From the NCBI RefSeq assembly GCF_900091515.1, contig NZ_LT607410.1, positions 124,001-188,000 on the forward strand: a stretch of DNA of 64,000 bases. Direction: 5' to 3'. A program made the translations under genes and the position numbers. The notes under the pieces are model-generated. The model worked only from the letters and a program-made list of their open reading frames with translations, was not told the origin of the DNA and searched no databases. Each line of letters opens with the position of its first letter. The stretch's first letter is position 1. The DNA is from Micromonospora purpureochromogenes (GTDB taxonomy: Bacteria; Actinomycetota; Actinomycetes; Mycobacteriales; Micromonosporaceae). Positions 10,204-18,924 of this stretch are shown piece by piece.

Positions 10204-11481
10204 TCAGACGGCTGGCGCCGCCTTCGTCATCGCGTTGATGACCCGGTCCATCGCGTCCCCGCCACGGGGGTCGGTCAGGTTGGCCAGCAGCTTGAGCACG
10301 AAGCGCATCAGCGTCGGGTGCGGCATGCCGTGCTTGGTGGCCATGCGCATGACCTCCGGACGGCCGATCAGCTTCACGAAGATCCCGCCGAGCCGGTAGT
10401 AGCCGCCGAACCGCGCCTTCAGCTCCGTCGGGTACGCCGCCAGCGCGCGCTCCCGCTCCGGGCCGGCGGGCCGGGCCAGCGCCTGCACCATCACCTCGGC
10501 GGCCAGCTCACCGGACTCCATCGCGTACGCGATGCCCTCGCCGTTGAACGGGTTGACCATGCCGCCGGAGTCGCCGACCAGCAGCACGCCCCGGGTGTAG
10601 TGCGGAACCCGGTTGAAGCCCATCGGCAGCGCCGCGCCGAGGACCGGACCCTCGGCGTTCGCCTCGTCGGTCATCCCCCAGTCCTCGGGGGTGTTGGCCA
10701 GCCAGTCGGTGAGCAGCCGGCGGTAGTTGGTCTTGCCGAAGGCCGAGGAGGAGTTGAGCACGCCCAGGCCGACGTTGACCCGGCCGTCACCGAGGCCGAA
10801 GATCCAGCCGTAGCCGGGCAGCAGGTTGTCGCCGCTGTCCTTGCTGCGCAGCTCCAGCCAGGACTCCAGGTAGTTGTCGTCGTGCTTGGCCGGCGAGCGG
10901 TAGTAGCGCCGGACGGCCACGCCGATCGGCCGGTCCTCGCGCTTGGCCAGCCCGAGGGCGAGCGGGAAGCGGCCGGAGACGCCGTCGGCGGCGACCACCA
11001 GCGGCGCGTGGAAGGTGGCCGGCTCCTTCTCCGGGCCGACCTCGGCCTGCACGCCGATCACCCGGTCGTCGGCGCCGAGCACCGGACCGACCACGTTCAC
11101 GCTGGTGCGCAGCTTGGCACCGGCGGCGACCGCGCGCTGGGCGAGCAGGTCGTCGAAGTCCAGCCGGGTGCGGACCAGGCCGTAGTTGGGGAAGCTGGCC
11201 AGGTCGGGCCAGTCCAGTTCGAGGCGCACCCCGCCGCCGATCACCCGCAGGCCCTTGTTGTGCAGCCAACCCGCCTCGGGTGAGGTGTCCACACCCATCC
11301 GGACGAGCTGCCGTACGGCGCGCGGGGTGAGCCCGTCGCCGCAGACCTTCTCCCGAGGGAACTCGGTCTTCTCCAGCAGCAGCACACGCACGCCGTGCCG
11401 CGCCAGGTGGTACGCGGTAGCCGATCCTCCGGGACCGGCGCCCACGACGATCACGTCGGCGTCGTTCTCCACCGCGGTCAT
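10204..11481 (-). CDS. menJ: geranylgeranyl-reductase family FAD enzyme, probable menaquinone reductase
   Basis: FAD-dependent oxidoreductase of the geranylgeranyl reductase family, 425 residues. The N-terminal dinucleotide-binding motif VIVVGAGPGGSATAYHLA is followed by the family sequence EKVCGDGLTPRAV, and a second FAD motif GVLLVGDSGGMVNPFNGEGI is near residue 300. The mycobacterial relative MenJ saturates one isoprene unit of the menaquinone side chain. Position between nuo and menG supports that role here, but other isoprenoid substrates remain possible. The ATG at 11481 is chosen over a longer frame because GGAGG lies six bases upstream of it. Confidence 0.8.
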   Translation of the reverse strand: MTAVENDADVIVVGAGPGGSATAYHLARHGVRVLLLEKTEFPREKVCGDGLTPRAVRQLVRMGVDTSPEAGWLHNKGLRVIGGGVRLELDWPDLASFPNYGLVRTRLDFDDLLAQRAVAAGAKLRTSVNVVGPVLGADDRVIGVQAEVGPEKEPATFHAPLVVAADGVSGRFPLALGLAKREDRPIGVAVRRYYRSPAKHDDNYLESWLELRSKDSGDNLLPGYGWIFGLGDGRVNVGLGVLNSSSAFGKTNYRRLLTDWLANTPEDWGMTDEANAEGPVLGAALPMGFNRVPHYTRGVLLVGDSGGMVNPFNGEGIAYAMESGELAAEVMVQALARPAGPERERALAAYPTELKARFGGYYRLGGIFVKLIGRPEVMRMATKHGMPHPTLMRFVLKLLANLTDPRGGDAMDRVINAMTKAAPAV

Positions 11482-11615
11482 CTGCGCCTCCTCCCGCATG
11501 CTCGTGAAATGCTTCACAAGCCGATCGGGTTGGAGTCTATGACCGGCGTTACACCACTGCCGGATGAGGGGTACCTAACTCGCCGGAAATCCGCCGTTCG
11601 GCGCCGAAGCCGAGG

Positions 11616-11840
11616 TCAGGGGCGGGCCGGCGCGGCGGTGTCCAGGCCGGCGTCGACCCGGATCGTCTCGGGCAGGTGCTCGCGCAGCGCCCCGCCGGCG
11701 GCGCGGTCCAGCGCGGCGAGCACCTCGGCGACGACCTGACGGACGTCCGCGGGATCCGCGCCGGCCAGCTCCTTGAGCTGGGCGATGAGTTCGGCGGCGT
11801 CGTCGTCGGTGGCCCCACCCACCTGCTCTGGTCCCGTCAT
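11616..11840 (-). CDS. small conserved-looking protein of unknown function
   Basis: A 74-residue acidic, Ala-rich protein predicted to be mostly helical (AAELIAQLKELAGADPADV and VVAEVLAALDRAAGG). No signal peptide, membrane segment or Cys is present. I do not recognise a family. It lies between menG and menJ on the same strand, about 90 bases after menG and 130 before menJ. The ATG at 11840 lacks a strong ribosome binding site. An overlapping frame on the same strand (11549-11818) has less natural composition. Confidence 0.5.
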   Translation of the reverse strand: MTGPEQVGGATDDDAAELIAQLKELAGADPADVRQVVAEVLAALDRAAGGALREHLPETIRVDAGLDTAAPARP

Positions 11841-11927
11841 GGGGGCGAGCCTACGGGGCAAAGTGGACCAAAACCGGATATTCACGAAAGAAGGCGGTCT
11901 GACCGGATCGCTGCCGCCCCGGCGTCG

Positions 11928-12638
11928 TCAGTCGCGGATCGCCCGGTGCAGCGCCACCACGCCGCCGGTCAGGTTGCGCCAGGCCACCCGTCCCCAGCCG
12001 GCCGCGCCGACCCGGGCGGCGAGCGCCGCCTGGTCCGGCCAGGCCCGGATCGACTCCGCCAGGTAGACGTACGCGTCGGGATTGCTGGACACCGCGCGCG
12101 CCACCGCCGGCAGCGACCGCATCAGGTACGACAGGTAGACCGTCCGGAAGGCGGGGTTGACCGGGGTGCTGAACTCGCAGATCACCAGGCGGCCACCCGG
12201 CTTCGTCACCCGGGCCAGCTCGCCCAGCGCCGCGTCGGTGTCGTTGACGTTGCGCAGCGCGAAGGAGATGGTCACCGCGTCGAAGCTGGCGTCGGCGAAG
12301 GGCAGCTTCAGCGCGTCGCCGGCCAGCAGCGGCACCTGCGGCCGGGTCCGTTTGCCGGCGTGCAGCATCCCCAGCGACAGGTCGGCGCCGATCGCGTACG
12401 CCCCGGACTGGGCCAGCTCCTCGGTCGAGACGCCCGTGCCCGCGCCCACGTCCAGCACCCGCTCCCCCGGCCCCAGGTCGAGCGCGGCCCGGGTGGCCCG
12501 CCGCCAGGACCGGTCCTGCCCGAAGGAGAGGACGGTGTTGGTCAGGTCGTAGCGGGCCGCCACGCCGTCGAACATCGCGGCGACCTCGTGCGGCTGCTTG
12601 TCCAGGCTGGCGCGCTGGCCCTGCGGGGTACGGCTCAC
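11928..12638 (-). CDS. menG: demethylmenaquinone methyltransferase
   Basis: UbiE/MenG-type S-adenosylmethionine-dependent C-methyltransferase that converts demethylmenaquinone to menaquinone, the last ring-modifying step. The 236-residue protein has the SAM motif [16 protein letters not shown], then [20 protein letters not shown] and [21 protein letters not shown], all typical. The start is GTG at 12638. The ribosome binding site GGAGGG sits unusually close to it, so the start is less certain than the family call. Confidence 0.92.
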   Translation of the reverse strand: MSRTPQGQRASLDKQPHEVAAMFDGVAARYDLTNTVLSFGQDRSWRRATRAALDLGPGERVLDVGAGTGVSTEELAQSGAYAIGADLSLGMLHAGKRTRPQVPLLAGDALKLPFADASFDAVTISFALRNVNDTDAALGELARVTKPGGRLVICEFSTPVNPAFRTVYLSYLMRSLPAVARAVSSNPDAYVYLAESIRAWPDQAALAARVGAAGWGRVAWRNLTGGVVALHRAIRD

Positions 12639-12704
12639 CCCTCCACTCTGCCAGCCCGGGTGCGCCCGGCGGTCGCTGGGTCGGCCGGCCGGCGGGTACG
12701 CGAA

Positions 12705-12733
12705 AGGGCGGGATGGTCCCCCACCCCGCCCTC
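12705..12733 (-). terminator. hairpin after first LPXTG gene
   Basis: An inverted repeat AGGGCGGG ... CCCGCCCT lies about 17 bases beyond the stop at 12750. It resembles in sequence the hairpins at 14110 and 14465 near the paralog. Confidence 0.55.
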
Positions 12734-12749
12734 GCGTCGTCCAGTCGGA

Positions 12750-13985
12750 TCAGTCCTCGGACTTCTCGTCGCCCGGGGTCACCAGCACCACCTTGCGCCG
12801 GCGGGAGAGCACCAGCAGCGCCCCGCCCGCGAGCAGCACGGCGCCGCCGATGCCACCGATCAGGCCGACCTGCACGCCGGTCACCGGCAGACCGCCGTCA
12901 CCGCCACCGTTGCCGCCGCCCGAGGTCGGGGTCGCGGTCGGTTGGCCGCTCGGCGTGGCGGTGGGCTGGCCGGTCGGGCTCGGGCTCGGCGACGGCCCGG
13001 TGCTCAGGTCGACGAAAACGTCGAACTGGGCGGTGTTGTCCAGGTCGTCGGTCTCGGTGAACGCCCGGCGCTGGCCGAGGCTGGCGACCTGCGGCTCCTC
13101 CTCGGGCTGCCCCTGGGCGGCGTCGAGACCGGCGGCGAAGACGAAGCCCGGCCGGAGCACCTTCTCGGTGACGTCCGCGCCGACCTTCACCCGTACGTCC
13201 GAGGTGTAGAACTGGCCCGGCCGCAGCACCGCGCCGGCGTCCTCGCAGTACGCCTGGGCGAGCCCGCCCAGCTCCTGCTCGACGCAGCCCTCGGGCACCT
13301 CGGCGAAGGTGACGCCGGCCGGCAGCGTGATGCCGTACGCGACGCCGGTCGCCTTCCGGCTACCGTCGTTGTAGATCGCCCAGTCCAGCGGGGCGGTGTC
13401 GCCGGGCTTGACCGGCTTGCGGCCGGACTCGCCGGCCTCGTCGCCGTCGACCGTCACGTCGGCGTACACGTCCTGCACCCAGGTGGTGAGGTCGTAGCCG
13501 GGTCGGGCGACGGTGATGTCGTGCTCGACGGTGTTGTTCTCCAGGTCGGGGTCGGCGGTGGCCGCGCTGATGGTGACCGTCAGCGTGCCGGCGTCGCCGC
13601 GGCCGCCGGTGGAGAAGAGCGGGATGCCGAAGTTCTCAGTGGTGCCGGCGGTCAGGTCGCCGAGCAGGCAGGTGAAGCGGTTGTCCTCGACCTCGCAGCC
13701 GTCCGGGACGACCACGCCGACCTTGCCGGCCTTGAGGCCCTTGGTCTCGACGGTGACCGCGACGTCCTTGGCGTCGACGGTGCCGCGCGTGTTGTCGACC
13801 TGGAACTTGAACGGCTTGGCCTTGGCCTCCTTGACGCCCTTGGCCAACTCCTTGCTGATCGGGATCAGCTCGAGGTCCGCCTGGTCGGCGGCGTGCGCCG
13901 GGGCGGCCACGGTGGCGAGACCACCGGCGGCGAGCAGGGCGACGGCACCGGCGCGCGCCAGGGCCGAGCGGTGGAACAGTGTCAT
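12750..13985 (-). CDS. LPXTG-anchored secreted protein with DUF11-like repeats, paralog 1
   Basis: A 411-residue exported wall protein. The first 32 residues are a classical signal peptide ending AHA. The C terminus has a sortase signal: LPVTG, a hydrophobic stretch of about 22 residues, then RRRK and a short tail ending TPGDEKSED. The body is acidic, with immunoglobulin-like segments similar to DUF11-type repeats, and a Ser/Pro/Thr-Gly linker precedes LPVTG. The ATG at 13985 has a GGGGGAT sequence upstream. It is a diverged paralog of the gene at 14536-15726, sharing signal peptide, anchor and the VVLVTPGDEK tail. Ligand or role is unknown. Confidence 0.85.
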   Translation of the reverse strand: MTLFHRSALARAGAVALLAAGGLATVAAPAHAADQADLELIPISKELAKGVKEAKAKPFKFQVDNTRGTVDAKDVAVTVETKGLKAGKVGVVVPDGCEVEDNRFTCLLGDLTAGTTENFGIPLFSTGGRGDAGTLTVTISAATADPDLENNTVEHDITVARPGYDLTTWVQDVYADVTVDGDEAGESGRKPVKPGDTAPLDWAIYNDGSRKATGVAYGITLPAGVTFAEVPEGCVEQELGGLAQAYCEDAGAVLRPGQFYTSDVRVKVGADVTEKVLRPGFVFAAGLDAAQGQPEEEPQVASLGQRRAFTETDDLDNTAQFDVFVDLSTGPSPSPSPTGQPTATPSGQPTATPTSGGGNGGGDGGLPVTGVQVGLIGGIGGAVLLAGGALLVLSRRRKVVLVTPGDEKSED

Positions 13986-14109
13986 CGATCCCCCGGGGTT
14001 AGGGACAGTGGAATGGGTTGCGGACCGAGCGGACGGTATCGGACATCGACGCGCGTACGCCAGCGCCGCCGCGCGATTCGCGCCCATCGGTGCCCCGTAC
14101 GGAGAAAAC

Positions 14110-14145
14110 AGTGGGGGCGGGATGGTCACCCATCCCGCCCCCACT
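14110..14145 (-). terminator. perfect 16-bp hairpin with T-rich tail on minus strand
   Basis: AGTGGGGGCGGGATGG pairs perfectly with CCATCCCGCCCCCACT around a four-base loop. On the minus strand it is followed by TGTTTTCTC, the usual form of an intrinsic terminator. No gene lies directly upstream of it: the next hairpin upstream already terminates paralog 2. Confidence 0.6.
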
Positions 14146-14464
14146 GCCGTGCGTTATATGTGAACGGCCCTCATGGGCCGATGGAGGACGTGCCCCCGGG
14201 CTGCCCGCTTCCCGCCGCCGGCGAATCCCGGGAAAAAGCAGGTACGCCGGCCGCACGTTAGCCGTCGCCGGCGGGGCCCCGCCATCCCTGCGCGTCGATC
14301 GTTTCCGAGCTGTGCCCCAGCCGCCGCCAGGCGATTGTCCGGATCACCGGCCTTGCACCGGATCCCAACCGCCAACCGTCGTCCGAACGGCCGCCATGAA
14401 TGCCCGTCCGACCCCCGCGGGCACGACTTCCGGCCGATCGCGGCGGGACGGACCTGGGACGCGG

Positions 14465-14498
14465 CGCGGGGTGGGACGGCAACCCGTCCCACCCCGCG
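14465..14498 (-). terminator. terminator of LPXTG paralog 2
   Basis: A perfect 15-bp stem (CGCGGGGTGGGACGG with its complement) and a CAAC loop begin about 37 bases after the stop of the gene at 14536-15726. Confidence 0.7.
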
Positions 14499-14535
14499 TC
14501 CACCGGCGTCCGGCCGGTCGATCCACTCCCGCCGG

Positions 14536-15726
14536 TCAGGCGGTCGGCTTCTCGTCGCCCGGGGTCACCAGGACCACCCGCCGACGCCGTGCCAGCACGA
14601 ACATCGCGCCACCGGCGGCCAGCACCGCCGCACCGACGCCACCGATCAGGCCGGCCTGCGGACCGGTCACCGGCAGGCCGCCGTCGCCACCGGCGCCGCC
14701 GCCACCGCCGCCGGTCTTCGCCGCCACGATCACCGCGAAGTCGTCGCTGTTGTCGCTCGGGTCGACCTCGTGCGCCGGGACCAGCTTCATGATGGACGGC
14801 AGCTTCGGAGTGCCGGCCTTGAGCGACGGCTGGTCCGCCGGCGCCTGGCCCAGGGCGGCCGCGGTCACCGTGCCGGGCTTGAGGGCGACCGGCGCCTCCA
14901 CGTCGGCGGAGACGGTGATCGGCACGAAGATGTGCAGGTCGTCGCCGTCGCCGGTGAGCGCGAGGCCCTCGATCTCGCAGGTCGCCTTCCGGTTGCCGGC
15001 GGAGTGCTCGCAGTCGGTGAAGGTGCTGGCGAAGGTGACACCGGTCGGCAGCTCCAGGGTCACCCGGAGGCCGTCGGTGGCGAGGTCACCCTGGTTGAAG
15101 ATGTCACCGACGAGCACGGTGGTGTCGCCGGGACGCAGCGGCGGGAGGCCCTCGGTGTCGGGGTCGTACTCGTCCGGCCCGATGTGCTTGGTCACGTCGG
15201 GGACGCGCGCTCCCAGGTCGACGCCGCTCTCCTCGGTGAACTCCACCTGCAGGGTCTTGGTGTTGTTGTCCGGCGTGGTGTCGTCCGGCGAGACGAGGGT
15301 GAAGGTGACCGGCGCCGAGTAGGCGCCCTCCACATTGTCCTTGAACACCAGCAGCGGCACCTCGGCGGTGCGACCCGGCGTCGGCAGGCTGTAGTCGTAG
15401 AGCGTGCACTGCCAGATGCGGCGGCCGTCGAGGGTGATCTCCTCGCACTCGTCGCCCAACGGGATCGCCTCGGCCTTGCTCGAGTCCAACTCGGTGACGT
15501 CCACGTTCACCTTGGCGCTGGACGCCTCGTTCGTACCGTTGTTGCTGATCTTGATGAAGGCGGCCTTGCCCTCGACGTTCGCGGCGACCCGGGTGCCGAC
15601 GACGTCGAGCGACAGGTCGGTGCCGGCCCCCTCGGCGTGGGCCGGGGTGCCGAGGGCGGTGAACGCACCGGCGGCGAGCAGCGCGGCGGCGCTGAGCCGC
15701 GCCAGCGGTCGATGGCGGAAGATCAT
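14536..15726 (-). CDS. LPXTG-anchored secreted protein, paralog 2
   Basis: A 396-residue exported wall protein built like its neighbour: a signal peptide of about 31 residues ending AHA, a body with repeated DUF11-like beta domains, a Gly-rich linker, LPVTG near residue 355, a hydrophobic segment, RRRRV and a TPGDEKPTA tail. Two Cys pairs in the body (for example EECEEITLDG-type and WQCTLYD segments) suggest disulfides. The ATG at 15726 is preceded by a run of G (GGGGGAAACTTC) acting as ribosome binding site. Sortase anchoring is inferred from the motif. Confidence 0.85.
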   Translation of the reverse strand: MIFRHRPLARLSAAALLAAGAFTALGTPAHAEGAGTDLSLDVVGTRVAANVEGKAAFIKISNNGTNEASSAKVNVDVTELDSSKAEAIPLGDECEEITLDGRRIWQCTLYDYSLPTPGRTAEVPLLVFKDNVEGAYSAPVTFTLVSPDDTTPDNNTKTLQVEFTEESGVDLGARVPDVTKHIGPDEYDPDTEGLPPLRPGDTTVLVGDIFNQGDLATDGLRVTLELPTGVTFASTFTDCEHSAGNRKATCEIEGLALTGDGDDLHIFVPITVSADVEAPVALKPGTVTAAALGQAPADQPSLKAGTPKLPSIMKLVPAHEVDPSDNSDDFAVIVAAKTGGGGGGAGGDGGLPVTGPQAGLIGGVGAAVLAAGGAMFVLARRRRVVLVTPGDEKPTA

Positions 15727-15802
15727 GAAGTTTCCCCCCCGTGGGAAGATCGGCAGGGTACGCCGCCGCACGCTAGCGGCCGTCGACCGGTCCCGCCACC
15801 CC

Positions 15803-15826
15803 GTGCCGGGCCGTCCGGCCGGGCAC
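15803..15826 (-). other. inverted repeat in gap upstream of LPXTG paralog 2
   Basis: GTGCCGGGCC and GGCCGGGCAC are separated by four bases, with one mismatch. It lies about 100 bases beyond the mqnC stop and could be an mqnC terminator, but no T-run follows it on either strand. Confidence 0.3.
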
Positions 15827-15929
15827 CATCCACCGGAGCGCCCGGATTGCCACAGCTTGTGGGGACCGCCGCGGCCGGCCTCTCGCCCGAACGGTCACCG
15901 GGAACGCGCCACCCGGCGACCGCCGCCGG

Positions 15930-17120
15930 TCAGCGGGCGTCCACCAGCGGCAGCGACTTCCCGGCGCCGCCGCCGGGCATGGCGATCGAGGAGAAGTGCG
16001 AGACCACCCGCTCGTCGGTCGGGTCGTCGGCCGGGGTGTGGTGCACCGCGAGGCGGCGGTAGAGGGTGTCGCGCTGGGCCGGGATCCGGCCGGCCGAGCG
16101 GATCATGGCGATCAGCTCGTGCAGGTTGGAGCGGTGCCGCGCGCCGGCCGAGGAGATGACGTTCTCCTCCAGCATGATCGAGCCCAGGTCGTCCACGCCC
16201 ATGTGCAGCGAGAGCTGGCCGACGTCCTTGCCGGTGGTCAGCCAGGACGCCTGCAGGTGCGGCACGGTCTCGAAGAAGAGCCGGGCCACCGCGACCAGCC
16301 GCAGGTACTCCAGCGTGGTCGCCTGGGTGCGGCCCTTGAGGTGGTTGTTCTCCGGCTGGTACGTCCACGGGATGAACGCCCGGAAGCCCTGGGTGCGGTC
16401 CTGCACGTCGCGGATCATCCGGAGGTGCTCGATCCGCTCGGCGTTGGTCTCGCCGGTGCCCATCATCATCGTCGCGGTCGACTCGATGCCCTGGCGGTGG
16501 GCCAGCTCCATGACCTCCAGCCAGCGCGCGCCGGACTCCTTGAGCGGGGCGATGGCCTTGCGCGGCCGGTCGGGCAGCATCTCGGCGCCCGCGCCGGCGA
16601 TCGAGTCCAGCCCGGCCGCCTTGATCCGGGCGATCGCCTCGTCCAGGCTCACGCCGGAGACCTTGGCCATGTGCAGGATCTCGCTCGGCCCGATCGAGTG
16701 GATGGCGAGCTGCGGGTACGCCTGCTTGACCGAGGAGAAGAGCTCCTCGTAGTACTCGACGCCGTAGTCCGGGTGGTGGCCGCCCTGGAGCATCACCTGG
16801 GTGGCGCCCAGCTCGACCGCCTCGCCGCACCGGCGCAGGATCTCCTCGGTCGGGTGGGTCCAGCCCTCCTTGTGCTTGGGGGCCCGGTAGAACGCGCAGA
16901 ACTTGCACGCCGTCACGCAGACGTTGGTGTAGTTGATGTTGCGGTCGATCAGGTACGTGACGATGTTGTCCGGGTAGCGCCGGCGGCGTACCGCGTCCGC
17001 CGCCTCGCCCAGCGCGTGGAAGGGCGCCTCGGTGTAGAGCAGCAGGGCCTCCTCGGGCGTGATCCGCCCGCCGTCCGCGCCGCGCTGCAGGATGTCGTCG
17101 ATCTCCCGGCTCACCGTCAC
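15930..17120 (-). CDS. mqnC: cyclic dehypoxanthinyl futalosine synthase (radical SAM)
   Basis: Radical SAM enzyme of the futalosine menaquinone pathway that cyclises dehypoxanthine futalosine. The 396-residue protein has the cluster motif C68-x3-C72-x2-C75 in NYTNVCVTACKFCAFY, followed by QGGHHPDYGVEYYEEL and EMLPDRPRKAIAPLK, characteristic of MqnC rather than MqnE. The GTG/ATG start at 17120 gives the normal family N terminus. It is transcribed alone or after the small membrane protein at 17217-17738. mqnA and mqnE are elsewhere in this window on the same strand. Confidence 0.95.
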   Translation of the reverse strand: MTVSREIDDILQRGADGGRITPEEALLLYTEAPFHALGEAADAVRRRRYPDNIVTYLIDRNINYTNVCVTACKFCAFYRAPKHKEGWTHPTEEILRRCGEAVELGATQVMLQGGHHPDYGVEYYEELFSSVKQAYPQLAIHSIGPSEILHMAKVSGVSLDEAIARIKAAGLDSIAGAGAEMLPDRPRKAIAPLKESGARWLEVMELAHRQGIESTATMMMGTGETNAERIEHLRMIRDVQDRTQGFRAFIPWTYQPENNHLKGRTQATTLEYLRLVAVARLFFETVPHLQASWLTTGKDVGQLSLHMGVDDLGSIMLEENVISSAGARHRSNLHELIAMIRSAGRIPAQRDTLYRRLAVHHTPADDPTDERVVSHFSSIAMPGGGAGKSLPLVDAR

Positions 17121-17216
17121 GCCTCCGAGCCTACGTCGGCCCCCGGCGGCACCGCACCGGGCACCGCCACCGGTGACCCGCGCCCCACGAGCGGGGACCG
17201 GGCCGGCACGCTGGGC

Positions 17217-17738
17217 TCACCGGCGTTCCCACAGCGTGTAACGGAAGATGAGGACGCGCGTCACGACGTCCGGCGGGCTCTCGACGGTGAGCAGCGCGCA
17301 GCGGCCGTCCGCGGTCCGTACGCAGACGTCCGTCCCGGCCGCCAGCTCGTGCACGCCGTCGAGCGTCCCGTCCCAGCTGCCGGCCTCCAGGCACCGCCGC
17401 ACCTCGTGGTCGGCGCCGGGGCTGACGACGGCCAGCCCGCCGGGCTCGCGGACGCCCAGCCGGTCGGCCCGCTGGGTGAGCAGGAGGTCGGCGCCGGGTG
17501 CCAGCTCGCCGCCCGCGACCCCGCGGGCCAGGTCGAAGCTCTGCCCGTCGGCGAGGGTCAGCCGCTCACCGCCGCGCACCGCCACCCAGCCGGTGTCCGC
17601 GACCGGCCCGGTACCCGTCGGACGGGCCTCGGGCGACCCGGCACCGGTCGGCAGGTTGACCACGACCAGCACGGCCAGCACGGTGGCGACCACGACCAGG
17701 GCCACCGCGACGACGGTCGATCCGGGCGGACGGGCCAT
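17217..17738 (-). CDS. single-pass membrane protein of unknown function
   Basis: A 173-residue protein. Residues 8-28 form one strongly hydrophobic segment (VVAVALVVVATVLAVLVVV), so the rest is probably outside the cell as a membrane-anchored domain. The exterior part has Cys residues near 114, 138 and 146 and the sequence GTDVCVRTADGRCALLTVES. I recognise no family. It lies about 95 bases upstream of mqnC on the same strand and may be co-transcribed, although no functional link is evident. Confidence 0.65.
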   Translation of the reverse strand: MARPPGSTVVAVALVVVATVLAVLVVVNLPTGAGSPEARPTGTGPVADTGWVAVRGGERLTLADGQSFDLARGVAGGELAPGADLLLTQRADRLGVREPGGLAVVSPGADHEVRRCLEAGSWDGTLDGVHELAAGTDVCVRTADGRCALLTVESPPDVVTRVLIFRYTLWERR

Positions 17739-17814
17739 GGGCCATCATGGCACGCGAGGCAGACCCGACCCAGTTACCGTCATCGATTGTTTACCCGGCG
17801 GAAACCGGCAGCGG

Positions 17815-18924
17815 TCAGGCGTCGTAGTCGACCGTGAGCCGATCGGTGGTCGGGCTGGACTGGCAGGTCAGGACGTACCCGGCGGCCACCTCGTCGGACT
17901 CCAGGGCGTAGTTGCGGGCCATCGTCACCGCCCCGTCCACGACCTTCGCCTTGCAGGTGGAACAGACGCCGCCCTTGCAGGCGTACGGCAGCTCGCCGCG
18001 GACCTTGAGCGCCGCGTCCAGCACCCGCTCGTCACGCCCCATGGTGAAGCTCGACGACCGGCCGTCGAGCAGGATCGTCACCTCCGCCCCGGCGCCGGGT
18101 TCGTCGCTCGGGCGGCGCACCGGCTCCGGCGGGGCGTCGACGTGGAACAGCTCGGTGTGCACCGCCGACTCGGGCAGGCCGCGCCCGGTCAGCAGCTCCC
18201 GGGCGGCCACCACCATGCCGAACGGGCCGCAGAGGAACCACTCCTCGATGACGTCGCCCGGCACGATGGTCTCCAGCAGCCGGCCCAGCCGCTCGGCGTC
18301 GATCCGCCCCGACAGCAGCGGCGACTCGCCCTGCTCGCGGGAGAGCACGTGCACCAGGTGCAGCCGGGTCGGGTAGCGGTCCTTCAGGTCGGCCAACTCC
18401 TCGGCGAACATCACCGTGTTGGCCGTGCGGTTGCCGTACACCAGGGTGAAGGTGCTGGCCGGCTCGACGGCCAGGGCGGTCGCGACCAGCGAGAGCACCG
18501 GGGTGATGCCGGAACCGGCGACGACCGCGCCATAGTGCCGGACCCGCTCCGGCGCGAACGCCGTGGTGAAGTGCCCCAGCGGGGGCAGCACCTCGACGGT
18601 GTCGCCGCCGCGCAGCGCCCCGCAGGCGAACGCGGAGAACGCGCCGCCGGGGATCTCCCGCACGCCGATCCGCAGCCGGCCGTGCCGCGCCAGCTCGTCC
18701 GGGGTCGAGCAGATCGAGTACGACCGCCGCACGTCCGCGCCGTCCGCGCCCTCGCGGCGCACGGTGAGGTGCTGGCCGGGGGAGAACGCGAAGGTCTCCC
18801 GCAGCTCCTCGGGCACGGCGAAGGTGATCGCCACGGCGTCGTCGGTGAGCCGGTCGACGGCGGCGACGGCCAGCGGGTGGAAGGCCGGCCGGCGGCGGAC
18901 CGGTCGGGTGATGGTGACAGTCAC
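17815..18924 (-). CDS. paaE: phenylacetyl-CoA epoxidase reductase subunit
   Basis: NAD(P)H-dependent flavin/iron-sulfur reductase that feeds electrons to the PaaABC di-iron epoxidase. The 369-residue protein has an FNR-type FAD domain (RRSYSICS), an NAD domain (GSGITPVLSL, WFLCGPFGMV) and a C-terminal plant-type [2Fe-2S] ferredoxin (YACKGGVCSTCKAKV plus a Cys in VLTCQSSP). A longer upstream frame exists, but the GTG at 18924 overlaps the paaD stop (GTGA) and gives the normal N terminus. It is the last gene of the paa operon here. Confidence 0.93.
   Translation of the reverse strand: MTVTITRPVRRRPAFHPLAVAAVDRLTDDAVAITFAVPEELRETFAFSPGQHLTVRREGADGADVRRSYSICSTPDELARHGRLRIGVREIPGGAFSAFACGALRGGDTVEVLPPLGHFTTAFAPERVRHYGAVVAGSGITPVLSLVATALAVEPASTFTLVYGNRTANTVMFAEELADLKDRYPTRLHLVHVLSREQGESPLLSGRIDAERLGRLLETIVPGDVIEEWFLCGPFGMVVAARELLTGRGLPESAVHTELFHVDAPPEPVRRPSDEPGAGAEVTILLDGRSSSFTMGRDERVLDAALKVRGELPYACKGGVCSTCKAKVVDGAVTMARNYALESDEVAAGYVLTCQSSPTTDRLTVDYDA

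Larger units (their letters stand above)
13986..14535 (-). promoter_or_regulatory. 550-base gap between LPXTG paralogs
   Basis: No gene is supported here. Reading on the minus strand, it holds the paralog 2 terminator (14465-14498), then a copy of the paralog 2 upstream motif (14241-14268), a palindrome GGCCC-N4-GGGCC at 14165-14178, a TATAAC sequence (14153-14158), and a second perfect hairpin (14110-14145) followed by TGTTTTCTC. The last 120 bases lead to paralog 1. Confidence 0.5.

Noticed and set aside
11676..14261. An 861-codon plus-strand frame across menG and LPXTG paralog 1
   Set aside because: It opposes two clear genes and has no family features.
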